Shown: positions 1-8,591, numbered from the stretch's first letter. The stretch is DNA of 64,000 bases from Methylobacterium dankookense (GCF_902141855.1 NZ_CABFVH010000027.1:1-64000); one strand, 5' to 3'. The notes: generated from the letters alone by a model not told the origin. Program-made: numbers and translations.

Positions 1-99
1 CTGATCGTGCCGGTGGCCATGGAGGAGAAGCTGCGCTTCGCCATCCGCGAGGGCGGACGCACCGTCGGCGCCGGCGTCGTCGCCGCCATCAACGACTGA
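1..99 (+). CDS. tuf: Elongation factor Tu, C-terminal end (partial)
   Basis: The window opens inside a reading frame whose last 32 residues include VPVAMEEKLRFAIREGGRTV and end in AAIND, the typical end of EF-Tu domain 3. EF-Tu delivers aminoacyl-tRNA to the ribosome in the cytoplasm. The start lies outside the window. A tuf copy directly before rpsJ is the usual arrangement at the head of the S10 cluster. The family call rests on the C-terminal motif alone but is unambiguous. Confidence 0.95.
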   Translation: MIVPVAMEEKLRFAIREGGRTVGAGVVAAIND

Positions 100-131
100 G
101 CCACGGGTCAGTCCTTTGAGGGATCGGAGAA

Positions 132-155
132 GGGGCGGGCCCCCGCGCCCGCCCC
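132..155 (+). terminator. GC-rich hairpin between tuf and rpsJ
   Basis: A 9-bp perfect stem (GGGGCGGGC at 132-140 with its complement at 147-155) and a 6-nt loop lie in the tuf-rpsJ spacer. It has no T-run, so it may be a partial terminator or attenuator that lowers read-through from tuf into the S10 operon. That role is inferred. Confidence 0.45.
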
Positions 156-185
156 TCTCCACTTCCCGCTGAAGGTTTTCAGGTC

Positions 186-494
<309 letters not shown>

Positions 495-544
495 GCCCCT
501 CGCGGGCTTAGAGCTTACCGGTTCATCGCGCGAGGGAGAAACCT

Positions 545-1267
545 ATGCGCTCAGGTGTCATCGCACAGAAGGTCGGCATGACCCGCGTCTTCACGGAAGC
601 GGGCGAGCACGTCCCCGTGACCGTGCTCAAGATCGATCAATGCCAGGTGGTCGCGCATCGCACCACCGAGAAGGACGGCTACGTCGCGCTGCAGGTCGGC
701 GTCGGCAAGGCCAAGGTCAAGAACGTGTCCAAGGCCGAGCGCGGTCGCTTCGCGGTCGCCAAGGTCGAGCCGAAGAAGAAGCTCGCCGAGTTCCGCGTGT
801 CCGAGGACGCGCTGATCCCGGTCGGCGCCGAGATCACGGCCGACCACTTCATCCCGGGCCAGTTCGTGGACGTCACGGGCACCACCACGGGTAAGGGCTT
901 CGCCGGCGGCATGAAGCGCTGGAACTTCGGCGGCCTGCGCGCCTCGCACGGCGTGTCGGTCTCGCACCGCTCGATCGGTTCGACCGGTGGCCGCCAGGAC
1001 CCGGGCAAGACCTTCAAGAACAAGAAGATGCCGGGTCATCTCGGCGTCGAGCGGGTCACCACCCAGAACCTGCGCGTCGTGCGCACGGACCCCGAGCGCG
1101 GCCTGATCCTGGTCGAGGGCGCGGTCCCGGGCGTCGCCGGCGGCTGGATCCAGATCCGCGATTCGGTGAAGCGCAAGGCGCCCGCCGACCTCCCGCTGCC
1201 GGGCAAGTTCCGTGAGAACGGCGCCGCTCCGGCTCCCGAAGCCGCCTCCACCGAGGAGACCGCGTGA
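545..1267 (+). CDS. rplC: 50S ribosomal protein L3
   Basis: A 240-residue L3 with the conserved start MRSGVIAQKVGMTRVF and the central signature around SHGVSVSHRSIGSTG and MPGHLGVERVT. L3 binds near the peptidyl transferase centre. It is longer than E. coli L3 because of an alanine/glutamate-rich C-terminal tail, common in this class. The GAGGGAGAAA run just upstream is a good ribosome binding site. The stop codon overlaps the rplD start. Confidence 0.99.
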   Translation: MRSGVIAQKVGMTRVFTEAGEHVPVTVLKIDQCQVVAHRTTEKDGYVALQVGVGKAKVKNVSKAERGRFAVAKVEPKKKLAEFRVSEDALIPVGAEITADHFIPGQFVDVTGTTTGKGFAGGMKRWNFGGLRASHGVSVSHRSIGSTGGRQDPGKTFKNKKMPGHLGVERVTTQNLRVVRTDPERGLILVEGAVPGVAGGWIQIRDSVKRKAPADLPLPGKFRENGAAPAPEAASTEETA

Positions 1268-1887
1268 TGAAGCTCGATATCACCACGCTCGACGGTGCCG
1301 GCGCCGGCTCGATCGACCTCAACGAGGAGATCTTCGGCCTGGAGCCCCGCGCCGACCTGCTGCAGCGCATGGTCCGCTACCAGCTCGCCAAGCGCCGCGC
1401 CGGCACCCACGCCGTGCAGAACCGCTCGGACGTGAACCGGACCCGCAAGAAGGCCTACAAGCAGAAGGGCACCGGCAACGCCCGTCACGGCGCTGCCTCC
1501 GCGCCGCAGTTCCGCGGCGGCGGCCGGGCCTTCGGCCCGGTGGTGCGCGACCATGCCCACGACCTGCCCAAGAAGGTCCGGGCCCTGGCGCTGCGCCACG
1601 CCCTCTCCTCGAAGGCCAAGGCCGCGACCCTGATCGTCGTCGACGACATCAAGATCGACGACCACAAGACCAAGGGCCTCATCGAGCGCTTCGGCAAGCT
1701 CGGCCTCTCGAACGCGCTGATCATCGGCGGGTCCGAGGTGGACGTGAACTTCGGTCGCGCCGCCCGCGCGATCCCGAAGATCGACGTGCTGCCCGTGCAG
1801 GGCATCAACGTCTACGACATCCTGCGCCGCGACACCCTCGTGCTCACGAAGGCTGCGGTCGACGCGCTGGAGGAGCGCTTCAAATGA
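1267..1887 (+). CDS. rplD: 50S ribosomal protein L4
   Basis: A 206-residue L4 with the family motif KQKGTGNARHGAASAPQFRG followed by GGRAFGP. L4 lines the exit tunnel and in some bacteria represses its own operon. I chose the ATG at 1267, which shares one base with the rplC stop (TGATG); a GTG one codon earlier is the alternative. The coupling suggests translational linkage to rplC. Confidence 0.98.
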   Translation: MKLDITTLDGAGAGSIDLNEEIFGLEPRADLLQRMVRYQLAKRRAGTHAVQNRSDVNRTRKKAYKQKGTGNARHGAASAPQFRGGGRAFGPVVRDHAHDLPKKVRALALRHALSSKAKAATLIVVDDIKIDDHKTKGLIERFGKLGLSNALIIGGSEVDVNFGRAARAIPKIDVLPVQGINVYDILRRDTLVLTKAAVDALEERFK

Positions 1888-2180
1888 GTCTCGATCCGCG
1901 CCACTACGATGTCATCGTCTCCCCCGTGATCACGGAGAAGGCGACGAACCTCACCGAGCAGAACAAGGTCGTCTTCCGGGTCGCCCCGAAGGCCACCAAG
2001 CCGCAGATCAAGGAAGCGGTCGAGAAGCTGTTCGACGTCAAGGTCACTGCGGTGAACACGCTGGTGACCAAGGGCAAGAAGAAGATCTTCCGCGGGCTTC
2101 GCGGGCAGCGTTCGGACGTGAAGAAGGCGATCGTCACCCTCGCCGAGGGCGACACGATCGACGTCACGACCGGGCTCTGA
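1884..2180 (+). CDS. rplW: 50S ribosomal protein L23
   Basis: A 98-residue protein beginning MSLDPRHYDVIVSPVITEKA, the L23 N-terminal signature. L23 sits at the tunnel exit and is the docking site for trigger factor and SRP. Its ATG overlaps the rplD stop by 4 bases (ATGA), so the two are probably translationally coupled. Confidence 0.98.
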   Translation: MSLDPRHYDVIVSPVITEKATNLTEQNKVVFRVAPKATKPQIKEAVEKLFDVKVTAVNTLVTKGKKKIFRGLRGQRSDVKKAIVTLAEGDTIDVTTGL

Positions 2181-2203
2181 GGACGGGTTAGGGATCCAAG
2201 CCG

Positions 2204-3040
2204 ATGGCCTTGAAGACATTCAAACCGGTCACGCCGAGCCTGCGCCAGCTCGTGCTGGTCGACCGCCGTGAGCTCTACAAGGGCAAGCCGGTGAAGGCGC
2301 TGACCGAGGGCAAGAGCTCCACGGGCGGCCGCAACAATCTCGGCCGCGTGACCGTCCGCTTCCGCGGCGGCGGCCACAAGCGCTCCTTGCGCAACGTCGA
2401 TTTCAAGCGGCGCGACCAGCTCAACGTGACGGCGACCGTCGAGCGGATCGAGTACGATCCGAACCGCACGGCCTTCATCGCGCTGATCACCTATCCGGAC
2501 GGCAAGCAGAGCTACATCCTGGCTCCGCAGCGCCTCCAGGCGGGCGACAAGGTCGTGGCCGGCGAGAGCGTCGACATCAAGCCGGGCAATGCCGGCCCGA
2601 TCGGCAACATGCCGGTGGGCACGATCGTGCACAACGTCGAGCTGAAGATCGGCAAGGGCGGCGCCATCGCGCGGTCGGCCGGCAACTACGCTCAGATCGT
2701 CGGGCGCGACCAGGGCTACGTGACGCTCCGCCTGAACTCGGGCGAGCAGCGCCTGGTCCACGGCCAGTGCTTCGCGAGCGTCGGCGCGGTCTCGAACCCG
2801 GACCACATGAACATCTCGCTCGGCAAGGCCGGGCGCAACCGGTGGCTCGGCAAGCGCCCGCACAACCGCGGCGTGGCGATGAACCCTGTCGACCACCCGC
2901 ACGGCGGCGGCGAGGGACGTACCTCGGGCGGCCGTAACCCGGTGACGCCCTGGGGCGTGCCGACCAAGGGGAAGAAGACCCGCTCCAACAAGCGGACCGA
3001 CGTCTTCATCCTGTCCAGCCGCCATAACCGCAAGAAGTAA
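2204..3040 (+). CDS. rplB: 50S ribosomal protein L2
   Basis: A 278-residue L2 with GRNNLGRVTVRFRGGGHKR near the N-terminus and the C-terminal NPVDHPHGGGEGRTSGGR, which carries the histidine-rich loop near the peptidyl transferase centre. Length and motifs are standard. rpsS follows after 5 bases. Confidence 0.99.
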   Translation: MALKTFKPVTPSLRQLVLVDRRELYKGKPVKALTEGKSSTGGRNNLGRVTVRFRGGGHKRSLRNVDFKRRDQLNVTATVERIEYDPNRTAFIALITYPDGKQSYILAPQRLQAGDKVVAGESVDIKPGNAGPIGNMPVGTIVHNVELKIGKGGAIARSAGNYAQIVGRDQGYVTLRLNSGEQRLVHGQCFASVGAVSNPDHMNISLGKAGRNRWLGKRPHNRGVAMNPVDHPHGGGEGRTSGGRNPVTPWGVPTKGKKTRSNKRTDVFILSSRHNRKK

Positions 3041-3045
3041 CCGCC

Positions 3046-3324
3046 ATGGCACGTTCACTCTGGAAGGGGCCGTTCGTCGACGGCTACCTCTTCAAGAAGG
3101 CCGAGGCGGCTCGGGGCTCGAGCCGCAACGAGGTCATCAAGATCTGGAGCCGCCGCTCCACGATCCTTCCGCAGTTCGTCGGGCTCACCTTCGGTGTGCA
3201 CAACGGGCAGAAGCACATCCCGGTCTACGTCACCGAGGAGATGGTCGGCCACAAGTTCGGTGAGTTCTCGCCGACCCGCACCTTCCCCGGCCACGCGGCC
3301 GACAAGAAGGCGAAGAGGCGCTGA
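3046..3324 (+). CDS. rpsS: 30S ribosomal protein S19
   Basis: A 92-residue S19 starting MARSLWKGPFVDGYL, with KIWSRRSTILPQFVGLTF in the middle and the conserved GEFSPTRTFPGH near the end. S19 forms a pair with S13 in the head of the 30S subunit. It lies tightly between rplB and rplV. Confidence 0.99.
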   Translation: MARSLWKGPFVDGYLFKKAEAARGSSRNEVIKIWSRRSTILPQFVGLTFGVHNGQKHIPVYVTEEMVGHKFGEFSPTRTFPGHAADKKAKRR

Positions 3325-3325
3325 G

Positions 3326-3709
3326 ATGGGCAAGCAGGCCACCCCCCGCGCGCTCCCCGAGAACGAGGCGAAGGCCGTCGCGCGGATGCTCCGCGTGTCG
3401 CCCCAGAAGCTCAACCTCGTGGCGCAGCTGATCCGCGGCAAGAAGGTCGAGACGGCGCTCGCCGATCTCCAGTTCTCCCGCAAGCGCATCGCCGTCGACG
3501 TCAAGAAGTGCCTCGAGAGCGCGATCGCCAACGCCGAGAACAACCACGACCTGGACGTGGACGACCTCGTCGTCTCCCAGGCCTTCGTGGGCAAGGCGCT
3601 GGTGCTGAAGCGCTTCCACGCCCGTGCCCGCGGCCGCGGCGCGCGCATCCTGAAGCCCTTCTCGAACCTCACCATCGTGGTTCGGGAAGTCCGGGCCGAA
3701 GCGGCCTGA
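3326..3709 (+). CDS. rplV: 50S ribosomal protein L22
   Basis: A 127-residue L22 starting MGKQATPRALPENEAKAVAR, with RVSPQKLNLVAQLIRGKKV and the C-terminal beta-hairpin region RARGRGARILKPFSNLTI that reaches into the exit tunnel. The ATG at 3326 follows the rpsS stop by one base. Open frame further upstream overlaps rpsS and is not used. Confidence 0.98.
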   Translation: MGKQATPRALPENEAKAVARMLRVSPQKLNLVAQLIRGKKVETALADLQFSRKRIAVDVKKCLESAIANAENNHDLDVDDLVVSQAFVGKALVLKRFHARARGRGARILKPFSNLTIVVREVRAEAA

Positions 3710-3719
3710 GGAGGATCTG

Positions 3720-4484
3720 ATGGGTCAGAAAGTCAACCCGATCGGTCTCCGGCTCGGCATCAACCGGACCTGGGACTCCCGCTGGTTCGCCCAGAAGGGC
3801 GAGTACGCCAAGCTCATGCACGAGGACGTCGCGATCCGCGCCGCCCTGACCAAGCAGCTCAAGCAGGCGGCGGTCTCCAAGATCGTCATCGAGCGCCCGC
3901 ACCGGAAGTGCCGCGTCACCATCCACTCGGGCCGCCCGGGCGTGGTGATCGGCAAGAAGGGCGCGGACATCGAGAAGCTGCGCAAGCTCGTCGGCACGAT
4001 GACCAAGGCCGACGTGACGATCAACATCGTCGAGGTGCGCAAGCCCGAGATCGACGCCACCCTGGTGGCCGACTCGATCGCCCAGCAGCTCGAGCGCCGC
4101 GTCGCCTTCCGTCGCGCCATGAAGCGCGCCGTGCAGTCGGCGATGCGCCTGGGTGCCGAGGGCATCCGCATCACCTGCTCGGGCCGCCTCGGCGGCGCCG
4201 AGATCGCGCGCACCGAGTGGTACCGCGAGGGCCGCGTCCCGCTGCACACCCTGCGGGCGGACGTGGACTACGGCACCGCCACGGCGTTCACCACCTACGG
4301 GACCTGCGGCATCAAGGTCTGGGTGTTCAAGGGCGAGATCCTCGAACACGACCCGATGGCTCAGGACAAGAAGGCTCAGGAAGAGGGTGGCCGTTCCGGC
4401 GGCCGTCGCGAGCGTGACGGCGAAGGCCGCGGCGATCGGGGTGATCGCGGCGACCGCGGCCGCCGCGAGCCGGCCCACGCCTGA
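3720..4484 (+). CDS. rpsC: 30S ribosomal protein S3
   Basis: A 254-residue S3 starting MGQKVNPIGLRLGINRTWDS, with the KH-domain GRPGVVIGKKGADIEKL and the SAMRLGAEGIRITCSGRLGG segment. It is longer than the E. coli protein because of a charged tail with tandem GDR units (GDRGDRGDRGRRE), a low-complexity extension common in GC-rich alphaproteobacteria. GAGGA precedes the start. Confidence 0.99.
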   Translation: MGQKVNPIGLRLGINRTWDSRWFAQKGEYAKLMHEDVAIRAALTKQLKQAAVSKIVIERPHRKCRVTIHSGRPGVVIGKKGADIEKLRKLVGTMTKADVTINIVEVRKPEIDATLVADSIAQQLERRVAFRRAMKRAVQSAMRLGAEGIRITCSGRLGGAEIARTEWYREGRVPLHTLRADVDYGTATAFTTYGTCGIKVWVFKGEILEHDPMAQDKKAQEEGGRSGGRRERDGEGRGDRGDRGDRGRREPAHA

Positions 4485-4511
4485 GCCGCCTGAGCAGATA
4501 GAGAGGCTGCC

Positions 4512-4925
4512 ATGCTGCAACCCAAGAAGACGAAGTTCCGCAAGCAGTTCAAGGGCCGCATCCACGGTGCGGCCAAGGGCGGCTTCGACCTGAACTTCGG
4601 CCAGTTCGGCCTGAAGGCCATGGAGCCGGAGCGGGTCACCGCCCGGCAGATCGAGGCGGCCCGCCGCGCGATCACCCGCGAGATGAAGCGTCAGGGCCGC
4701 GTCTGGATCCGGGTGTTCCCGGACCTGCCGGTCACCTCGAAGCCGACCGAGGTCCGCATGGGCTCGGGCAAGGGCGCGCCGGAATACTGGGCCGCCCGCG
4801 TCCATCCCGGCCGCATCATGTTCGAGGTCGACGGCGTCGCCGAGGACATCGCCCGCGAGGCGCTCCGCCTCGGGGCCGCCAAGCTGTCGGTGCGCACCCG
4901 CATCGTCACCCGCATCGCCGACTAA
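4512..4925 (+). CDS. rplP: 50S ribosomal protein L16
   Basis: A 137-residue L16 starting MLQPKKTKFRKQFKGRIHG, with the arginine loop in KRQGRVWIRVFPDLPVTSK and MGSGKGAPEYWAA. L16 contacts the A-site tRNA. Standard length and position between rpsC and rpmC. Confidence 0.99.
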   Translation: MLQPKKTKFRKQFKGRIHGAAKGGFDLNFGQFGLKAMEPERVTARQIEAARRAITREMKRQGRVWIRVFPDLPVTSKPTEVRMGSGKGAPEYWAARVHPGRIMFEVDGVAEDIAREALRLGAAKLSVRTRIVTRIAD

Positions 4926-4936
4926 GGGAGGGATCC

Positions 4937-5152
4937 ATGAAGTCGTCCAACCGACTGTCTGATCTGCAAGCCCTGTCGGCGGATCAGCTCAACGACGAGC
5001 TCCTGAACCTCAAGAAGGAGCAGTTCAACCTGCGCTTCCAGGGGGCCACGGGCCAGCTCGAGAACGTCGCCCGCATCCGCGAGGTGCGCCGCGACATCGC
5101 CCGCGTGCGCACGCTGCAGCGTCAGAAGACGCTCACCGCGGCGAAGGGCTGA
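4937..5152 (+). CDS. rpmC: 50S ribosomal protein L29
   Basis: A 71-residue L29 with the family core LKKEQFNLRFQGATGQLEN and RIREVRRDIARVRTLQRQK. It is small, basic and helical, located near the tunnel exit. The start follows GGGAGGGATCC by a normal spacing. Confidence 0.98.
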   Translation: MKSSNRLSDLQALSADQLNDELLNLKKEQFNLRFQGATGQLENVARIREVRRDIARVRTLQRQKTLTAAKG

Positions 5153-5162
5153 GGAGAGACCT

Positions 5163-5423
5163 ATGCCGAAGCGCGTATTGCAGGGCGTCGTCGTCAGCGA
5201 CAAGGGCGAGAAGACCATCGTCGTGAAGGTCGAGCGCCGCTTCACCCACCCGGTGATGAAGAAGACCGTTCGCCGCTCGAAGAACTACCATGCCCACGAC
5301 GAGGCGAATGCCGCCAAGGTCGGGCAGACGGTGTTCATCGAGGAGTGCCGCCCCTACTCGAAGACCAAGACCTGGAAGCTGGTCGAGGACAACGCGGGCG
5401 AGACGGCGGACGCCGCGGCCTGA
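5163..5423 (+). CDS. rpsQ: 30S ribosomal protein S17
   Basis: An 86-residue S17 starting MPKRVLQGVVVSDKGEKTIV, an OB-fold protein that binds 16S rRNA early in assembly. It is the last gene of the S10 operon here: a strong intrinsic terminator follows 27 bases after its stop. Confidence 0.98.
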   Translation: MPKRVLQGVVVSDKGEKTIVVKVERRFTHPVMKKTVRRSKNYHAHDEANAAKVGQTVFIEECRPYSKTKTWKLVEDNAGETADAAA

Positions 5424-5450
5424 GCCGGCCGCACGGTGCGTTCAACGATC

Positions 5451-5483
5451 AGGGGCGGATGCTGCCGGCATCCGCCCCTTTTT
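5451..5483 (+). terminator. Rho-independent terminator after rpsQ
   Basis: A 12-bp perfect stem (5451-5462 with 5468-5479), a 5-nt loop and a run of five T. It ends the S10 operon and separates it from the inserted deaminase gene and the spc genes. Confidence 0.9.
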
Positions 5484-5572
5484 CGTGCCCGGGATCCATC
5501 GTTGCGGGGATCTATTGCTTTTCGACGTGCGCGATAATCCGATTTCAAGCATTCGCTCGCCAGACTGCGCGT

Positions 5573-5599
5573 AGGTCTCCCCTGCGAGGCAGGCGAGAC
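5573..5599 (+). other. Imperfect inverted repeat upstream of the deaminase gene
   Basis: GGTCTC and CCTGC on one side pair with GCAGG and GAGACC on the other, with one C-C mismatch and a GAG loop. It lies about 50 bases before the deaminase start. It could be a leader structure or an operator; nothing in the sequence decides between them. Confidence 0.35.
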
Positions 5600-5648
5600 C
5601 CGTGCCCCGCGCGCAAGGGCCGGGGCACCATTCTGGGGAGATTCGGCC

Positions 5649-6275
5649 ATGGCCAAGGATGAGTCGCGCATCGCGTCGTCCCTCGACGCTCTGTTCTCGG
5701 CGCGGGCCGTAGACCGCAGGCACTTCCTGGCGGCCGGGGCGGCCCTGGCCGGGGCCGGCATCGCGGCGCCCGGCCCGGCCGCGGCCGAGGCGGCGAGCGC
5801 GACCGAGGCGGATCGGCGCGCCATGGCCCAGGCGATCGAGCTCATGCGCAAGGCCGGCGTCGTCGAGAAGACCGGCGGCCCCTTCGGGGCGGTGATCGTC
5901 CGCGACGGCGAGGTTCTCGCGGCCTCGGGCAACAGCGTGCTGCGCGACAGCGATCCCTCCGCCCATGCCGAGGTGAATGCGATCCGGATCGCCTGCAGGA
6001 AGGTCGGCGCCCCGAACCTGTCGGGGGCGACGCTGTTCACGAGCTGCGAGCCGTGCCCGATGTGCTACGCGACGGCCTACTGGGCCCGCATCGGCAGGAT
6101 CTACTATGCCGCGGCCTGGACGGACTATGCCGATCTGTTCGACGACCAGAACATCAGCCAGGACATGAAGCGGCCCTACGCCGAGCGGGCCGTGCCGGTC
6201 AGCCAGATGATGCAGGCCGAGGCCCGGACGGTCTGGCTCGAATACCGGCAGATGCCGGAGAAGCGGAAGTACTGA
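5649..6275 (+). CDS. Tat-exported nucleoside/guanine deaminase-like protein
   Basis: The 208-residue product belongs to the zinc-dependent cytidine/deoxycytidylate deaminase superfamily. The zinc motif is visible: H106 and E108 in SAHAEVNAI, and C136 and C139 in CEPCPMC. The overall layout resembles guanine deaminase and other purine-type deaminases. Residues 1-47 look like a twin-arginine signal (DRRHFLAAG plus a hydrophobic, Ala/Gly-rich stretch ending in AAAEA), so the enzyme is probably exported folded, which is unusual for this family. It sits alone between a terminator after rpsQ and the spc cluster, so it probably has its own promoter. The substrate is unknown. Confidence 0.85.
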   Translation: MAKDESRIASSLDALFSARAVDRRHFLAAGAALAGAGIAAPGPAAAEAASATEADRRAMAQAIELMRKAGVVEKTGGPFGAVIVRDGEVLAASGNSVLRDSDPSAHAEVNAIRIACRKVGAPNLSGATLFTSCEPCPMCYATAYWARIGRIYYAAAWTDYADLFDDQNISQDMKRPYAERAVPVSQMMQAEARTVWLEYRQMPEKRKY

Positions 6276-6573
6276 GCGCTTCGCCCGGGCCGGGCCTTCC
6301 GACGGGTTCCGGCCCGGCTGCCGGGACGGGAGGTCGCCGGGCTTCGGACGATTCAGGCCTTGCGCGCCGGGTGCTTCCGGTGTATCGGACCGGCCTTCGC
6401 GACAGTCCAAGGGGCGTTCGCGCCCTTCGTACGCGGTGACCGCGCCGGCGTCCTCACGCCGATTGCGCGGTCTCTCATATGAGCCGGGGACATCAGATCC
6501 CCATCAGGCGTCGTCCGCCGGGCAATTCCGCCCGCGTGCGGAAACCCGTCTGAAACAAGGAAAGGTCACTCCC
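6276..6573 (+). promoter_or_regulatory. Spacer before the spc operon
   Basis: This 298-base gap follows the deaminase gene and must contain the spc operon promoter unless transcription reads through. It begins with a hairpin (GCCGGGCC near 6289 pairing with GGCCCGGC near 6320) without a T-run. I could not pick out a convincing -35/-10 pair. No gene is supported here. Confidence 0.4.
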
Positions 6574-6942
6574 GTGATCCAGATGCAGACGAATCTGGAC
6601 GTCGCCGACAATTCGGGTGCACGCCGCGTGATGTGCATCAAGGTGCTCGGCGGGTCGAAGCGCAAGTATGCGGGCGTCGGCGACGTGATCGTCGTCTCCG
6701 TCAAGGAGGCGATCCCGCGCGGCCGCGTGAAGAAGGGCGACGTCATGAAGGCGGTCGTCGTGCGCACCGCCAAGGACGTGAAGCGCGCCGACGGCTCGGT
6801 GATCCGCTTCGACAAGAACGCCGCCGTGCTGATCAACAATCAGAAGGAGCCGATCGGCACCCGCATCTTCGGGCCCGTGCCGCGCGAGCTGCGCGCGCGC
6901 AATCACATGAAGATCATCTCGCTGGCTCCGGAGGTGCTGTGA
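6574..6942 (+). CDS. rplN: 50S ribosomal protein L14
   Basis: A 122-residue L14 starting MIQMQTNLDVADNSGARRVM. The start is GTG at 6574; open frame further upstream has no homology, while 122 residues is the standard length. L14 forms intersubunit bridges. It heads the spc cluster and shares one base with rplX. Confidence 0.98.
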   Translation: MIQMQTNLDVADNSGARRVMCIKVLGGSKRKYAGVGDVIVVSVKEAIPRGRVKKGDVMKAVVVRTAKDVKRADGSVIRFDKNAAVLINNQKEPIGTRIFGPVPRELRARNHMKIISLAPEVL

Positions 6943-7256
6943 TGGCCGCCAAGATCAAGAAGGGCGACACGGTCGTCGTCCTCACCGGCCGCGACAAGGG
7001 TCGCTCCGGCGAGGTCATCCAGATGCTGCCGAAGGAGAACCGCGCGCTCGTCCGCGGCATCAACCTGGTGAAGAAGCATCAGAAGCAGACGCAGTCGCAG
7101 GAAGGCGGGATCATCTCCAAGGAGGCCGCCATCCAGCTCTCCAACATCGCGGTCGCCGATGCCAACGGCAAGCCGACCCGCGTGGGTTTCCGCATTCTCG
7201 AGGACGGCCGCAAGGTCCGGTTCGCCAAGAGCACGGGGGATCAGATCGATGGCTGA
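6942..7256 (+). CDS. rplX: 50S ribosomal protein L24
   Basis: A 104-residue protein with the KOW motif in KIKKGDTVVVLTGRDKGRSG, the L24 hallmark. L24 helps start 50S assembly. Its ATG uses the last base of the rplN stop (TGATG), and its own end overlaps the rplE start by 8 bases, so the three are probably co-translated. Confidence 0.98.
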   Translation: MAAKIKKGDTVVVLTGRDKGRSGEVIQMLPKENRALVRGINLVKKHQKQTQSQEGGIISKEAAIQLSNIAVADANGKPTRVGFRILEDGRKVRFAKSTGDQIDG

Positions 7257-7815
7257 GGCCGACAAGAACGCTTACACCCCCCGTCTGCGCAAGCACTACG
7301 ACGAGGTGGTCCGCCAGAAGCTCATCGAGCAGTTCGGCTACAAGAACCCCATGCAGGTGCCGGTCATCGAGAAGATCGTCATCAACATGGGCGTCGGCGA
7401 GTCCACCGCCGATTCCAAGAAGGCGACCGTCGCCGCCGGCGACCTCGCCCTGATCGCCGGCCAGAAGCCGGTCATCACCCGCGCCCGCAAGGCGATCGCG
7501 ACCTTCAAGGTCCGCGAGGGCATGCCGATCGGCTGCAAGGTGACGCTGCGCAAGCAGCGCATGTACGAGTTCATGGACCGGCTGATCACGATCGCGCTGC
7601 CGCGCGTCCGCGATTTCCGCGGCCTGAACCCGCGCTCCTTCGACGGGCGCGGCAACTACGCCCTGGGTCTCAAGGAGCACCTCGTGTTCCCGGAGATCTC
7701 CTACGACAAGGCGGAGCAGATGTGGGGCATGGACATCGTCGTGGCGACCTCCGCCAAGACCGATGAGGAAGCCAAGGCCCTCCTCGCCGCCTTCAAGTTC
7801 CCGTTCCGGCAGTGA
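7249..7815 (+). CDS. rplE: 50S ribosomal protein L5
   Basis: A 188-residue L5 starting MAEADKNAYTPRLRKHYDEV, with VPVIEKIVINMGVGE and RDFRGLNPRSFDGRGNYALG. It binds 5S rRNA and contacts the P-site tRNA. The ATG at 7249 lies inside the end of rplX. Standard length. Confidence 0.98.
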   Translation: MAEADKNAYTPRLRKHYDEVVRQKLIEQFGYKNPMQVPVIEKIVINMGVGESTADSKKATVAAGDLALIAGQKPVITRARKAIATFKVREGMPIGCKVTLRKQRMYEFMDRLITIALPRVRDFRGLNPRSFDGRGNYALGLKEHLVFPEISYDKAEQMWGMDIVVATSAKTDEEAKALLAAFKFPFRQ

Positions 7816-7855
7816 GGCCCTAGGGCCTCAGACGCGGACACTGGAGAGAACAGAC

Positions 7856-8161
7856 ATGGCTAAGAAGAGCTCAGTCGAGAAGAACAACCGCCGCAAGGCT
7901 TTGGTCGCGCGCTTCGCCGAGAAGCGCAAGGCCCTCCTTGCCGTCGCCAACAACGAGGGCCTCGAGATGGAGGAGCGCTTCGAGGCGCGCCTCAAGCTCG
8001 CGGAACTGCCGCGCAACTCGTCGGCCACCCGGATCCGCAACCGTTGCGAGATCACCGGCCGTCCCCGCGCCGTCTATCGCAAGATGGGCATCTCGCGCGT
8101 GGCGCTGCGCGAGCTCGGCAACCGGGGCCTGATCCCCGGCCTCGTGAAGTCGAGCTGGTAA
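7856..8161 (+). CDS. rpsN: 30S ribosomal protein S14
   Basis: A 101-residue S14 starting MAKKSSVEKNNRRKALVAR and ending with GISRVALRELGNRGLIPGLV. It is the long, zinc-free form: no CxxC pairs are present, so it is not the C+ paralogue. GGAGAG precedes the ATG. Confidence 0.98.
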   Translation: MAKKSSVEKNNRRKALVARFAEKRKALLAVANNEGLEMEERFEARLKLAELPRNSSATRIRNRCEITGRPRAVYRKMGISRVALRELGNRGLIPGLVKSSW

Positions 8162-8173
8162 GGAGGCATCCCC

Positions 8174-8569
8174 ATGGTCAACGATCCCGTGGGCGATATG
8201 CTCACCCGCATCCGCAACGGCCAGCAGCGCCGTCGCAACGTCGTCCAGACCCCCGGCTCGCGCCTGCGCGCCTCGGTTCTCGACGTCCTGAAGTCCGAGG
8301 GCTACATCCGCGACTACGCGGTGCAGGACCTCGGCAACGGCCGCACCGAGTTCGCGATCGAGCTGAAGTACTACGACGGCAAGCCCGTCATCCGCTCGAT
8401 CCAGCGCGTGTCGAAGCCCGGCCGCCGGGTCTATTCCTCGGTCGGCGAGCTGCCGCGCGTGGCCGACGGCCTCGGCGTCACCATCGTGTCCACCCCGCAG
8501 GGCGTCATGGCCGACCACGTTGCGCGCGAGCGCAACGTCGGCGGTGAAGTGCTCTGCCAGGTGTTCTGA
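8174..8569 (+). CDS. rpsH: 30S ribosomal protein S8
   Basis: A 131-residue S8 starting MVNDPVGDMLTRIRNGQQRR with the usual C-terminal Val-rich/GGE region. S8 binds 16S rRNA and in E. coli S8 is the translational repressor of the spc operon. An AGGAGG-type binding site precedes the ATG. Confidence 0.98.
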   Translation: MVNDPVGDMLTRIRNGQQRRRNVVQTPGSRLRASVLDVLKSEGYIRDYAVQDLGNGRTEFAIELKYYDGKPVIRSIQRVSKPGRRVYSSVGELPRVADGLGVTIVSTPQGVMADHVARERNVGGEVLCQVF

Positions 8570-8591
8570 TCGGACGAGAGGAGCAAGGCAG

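Noticed and set aside
6455..6483. TTGCGC and TATGAG before rplN as an spc promoter
   Set aside because: The spacing is about 9 bases, too short for a sigma-70 type promoter; I could not support it.
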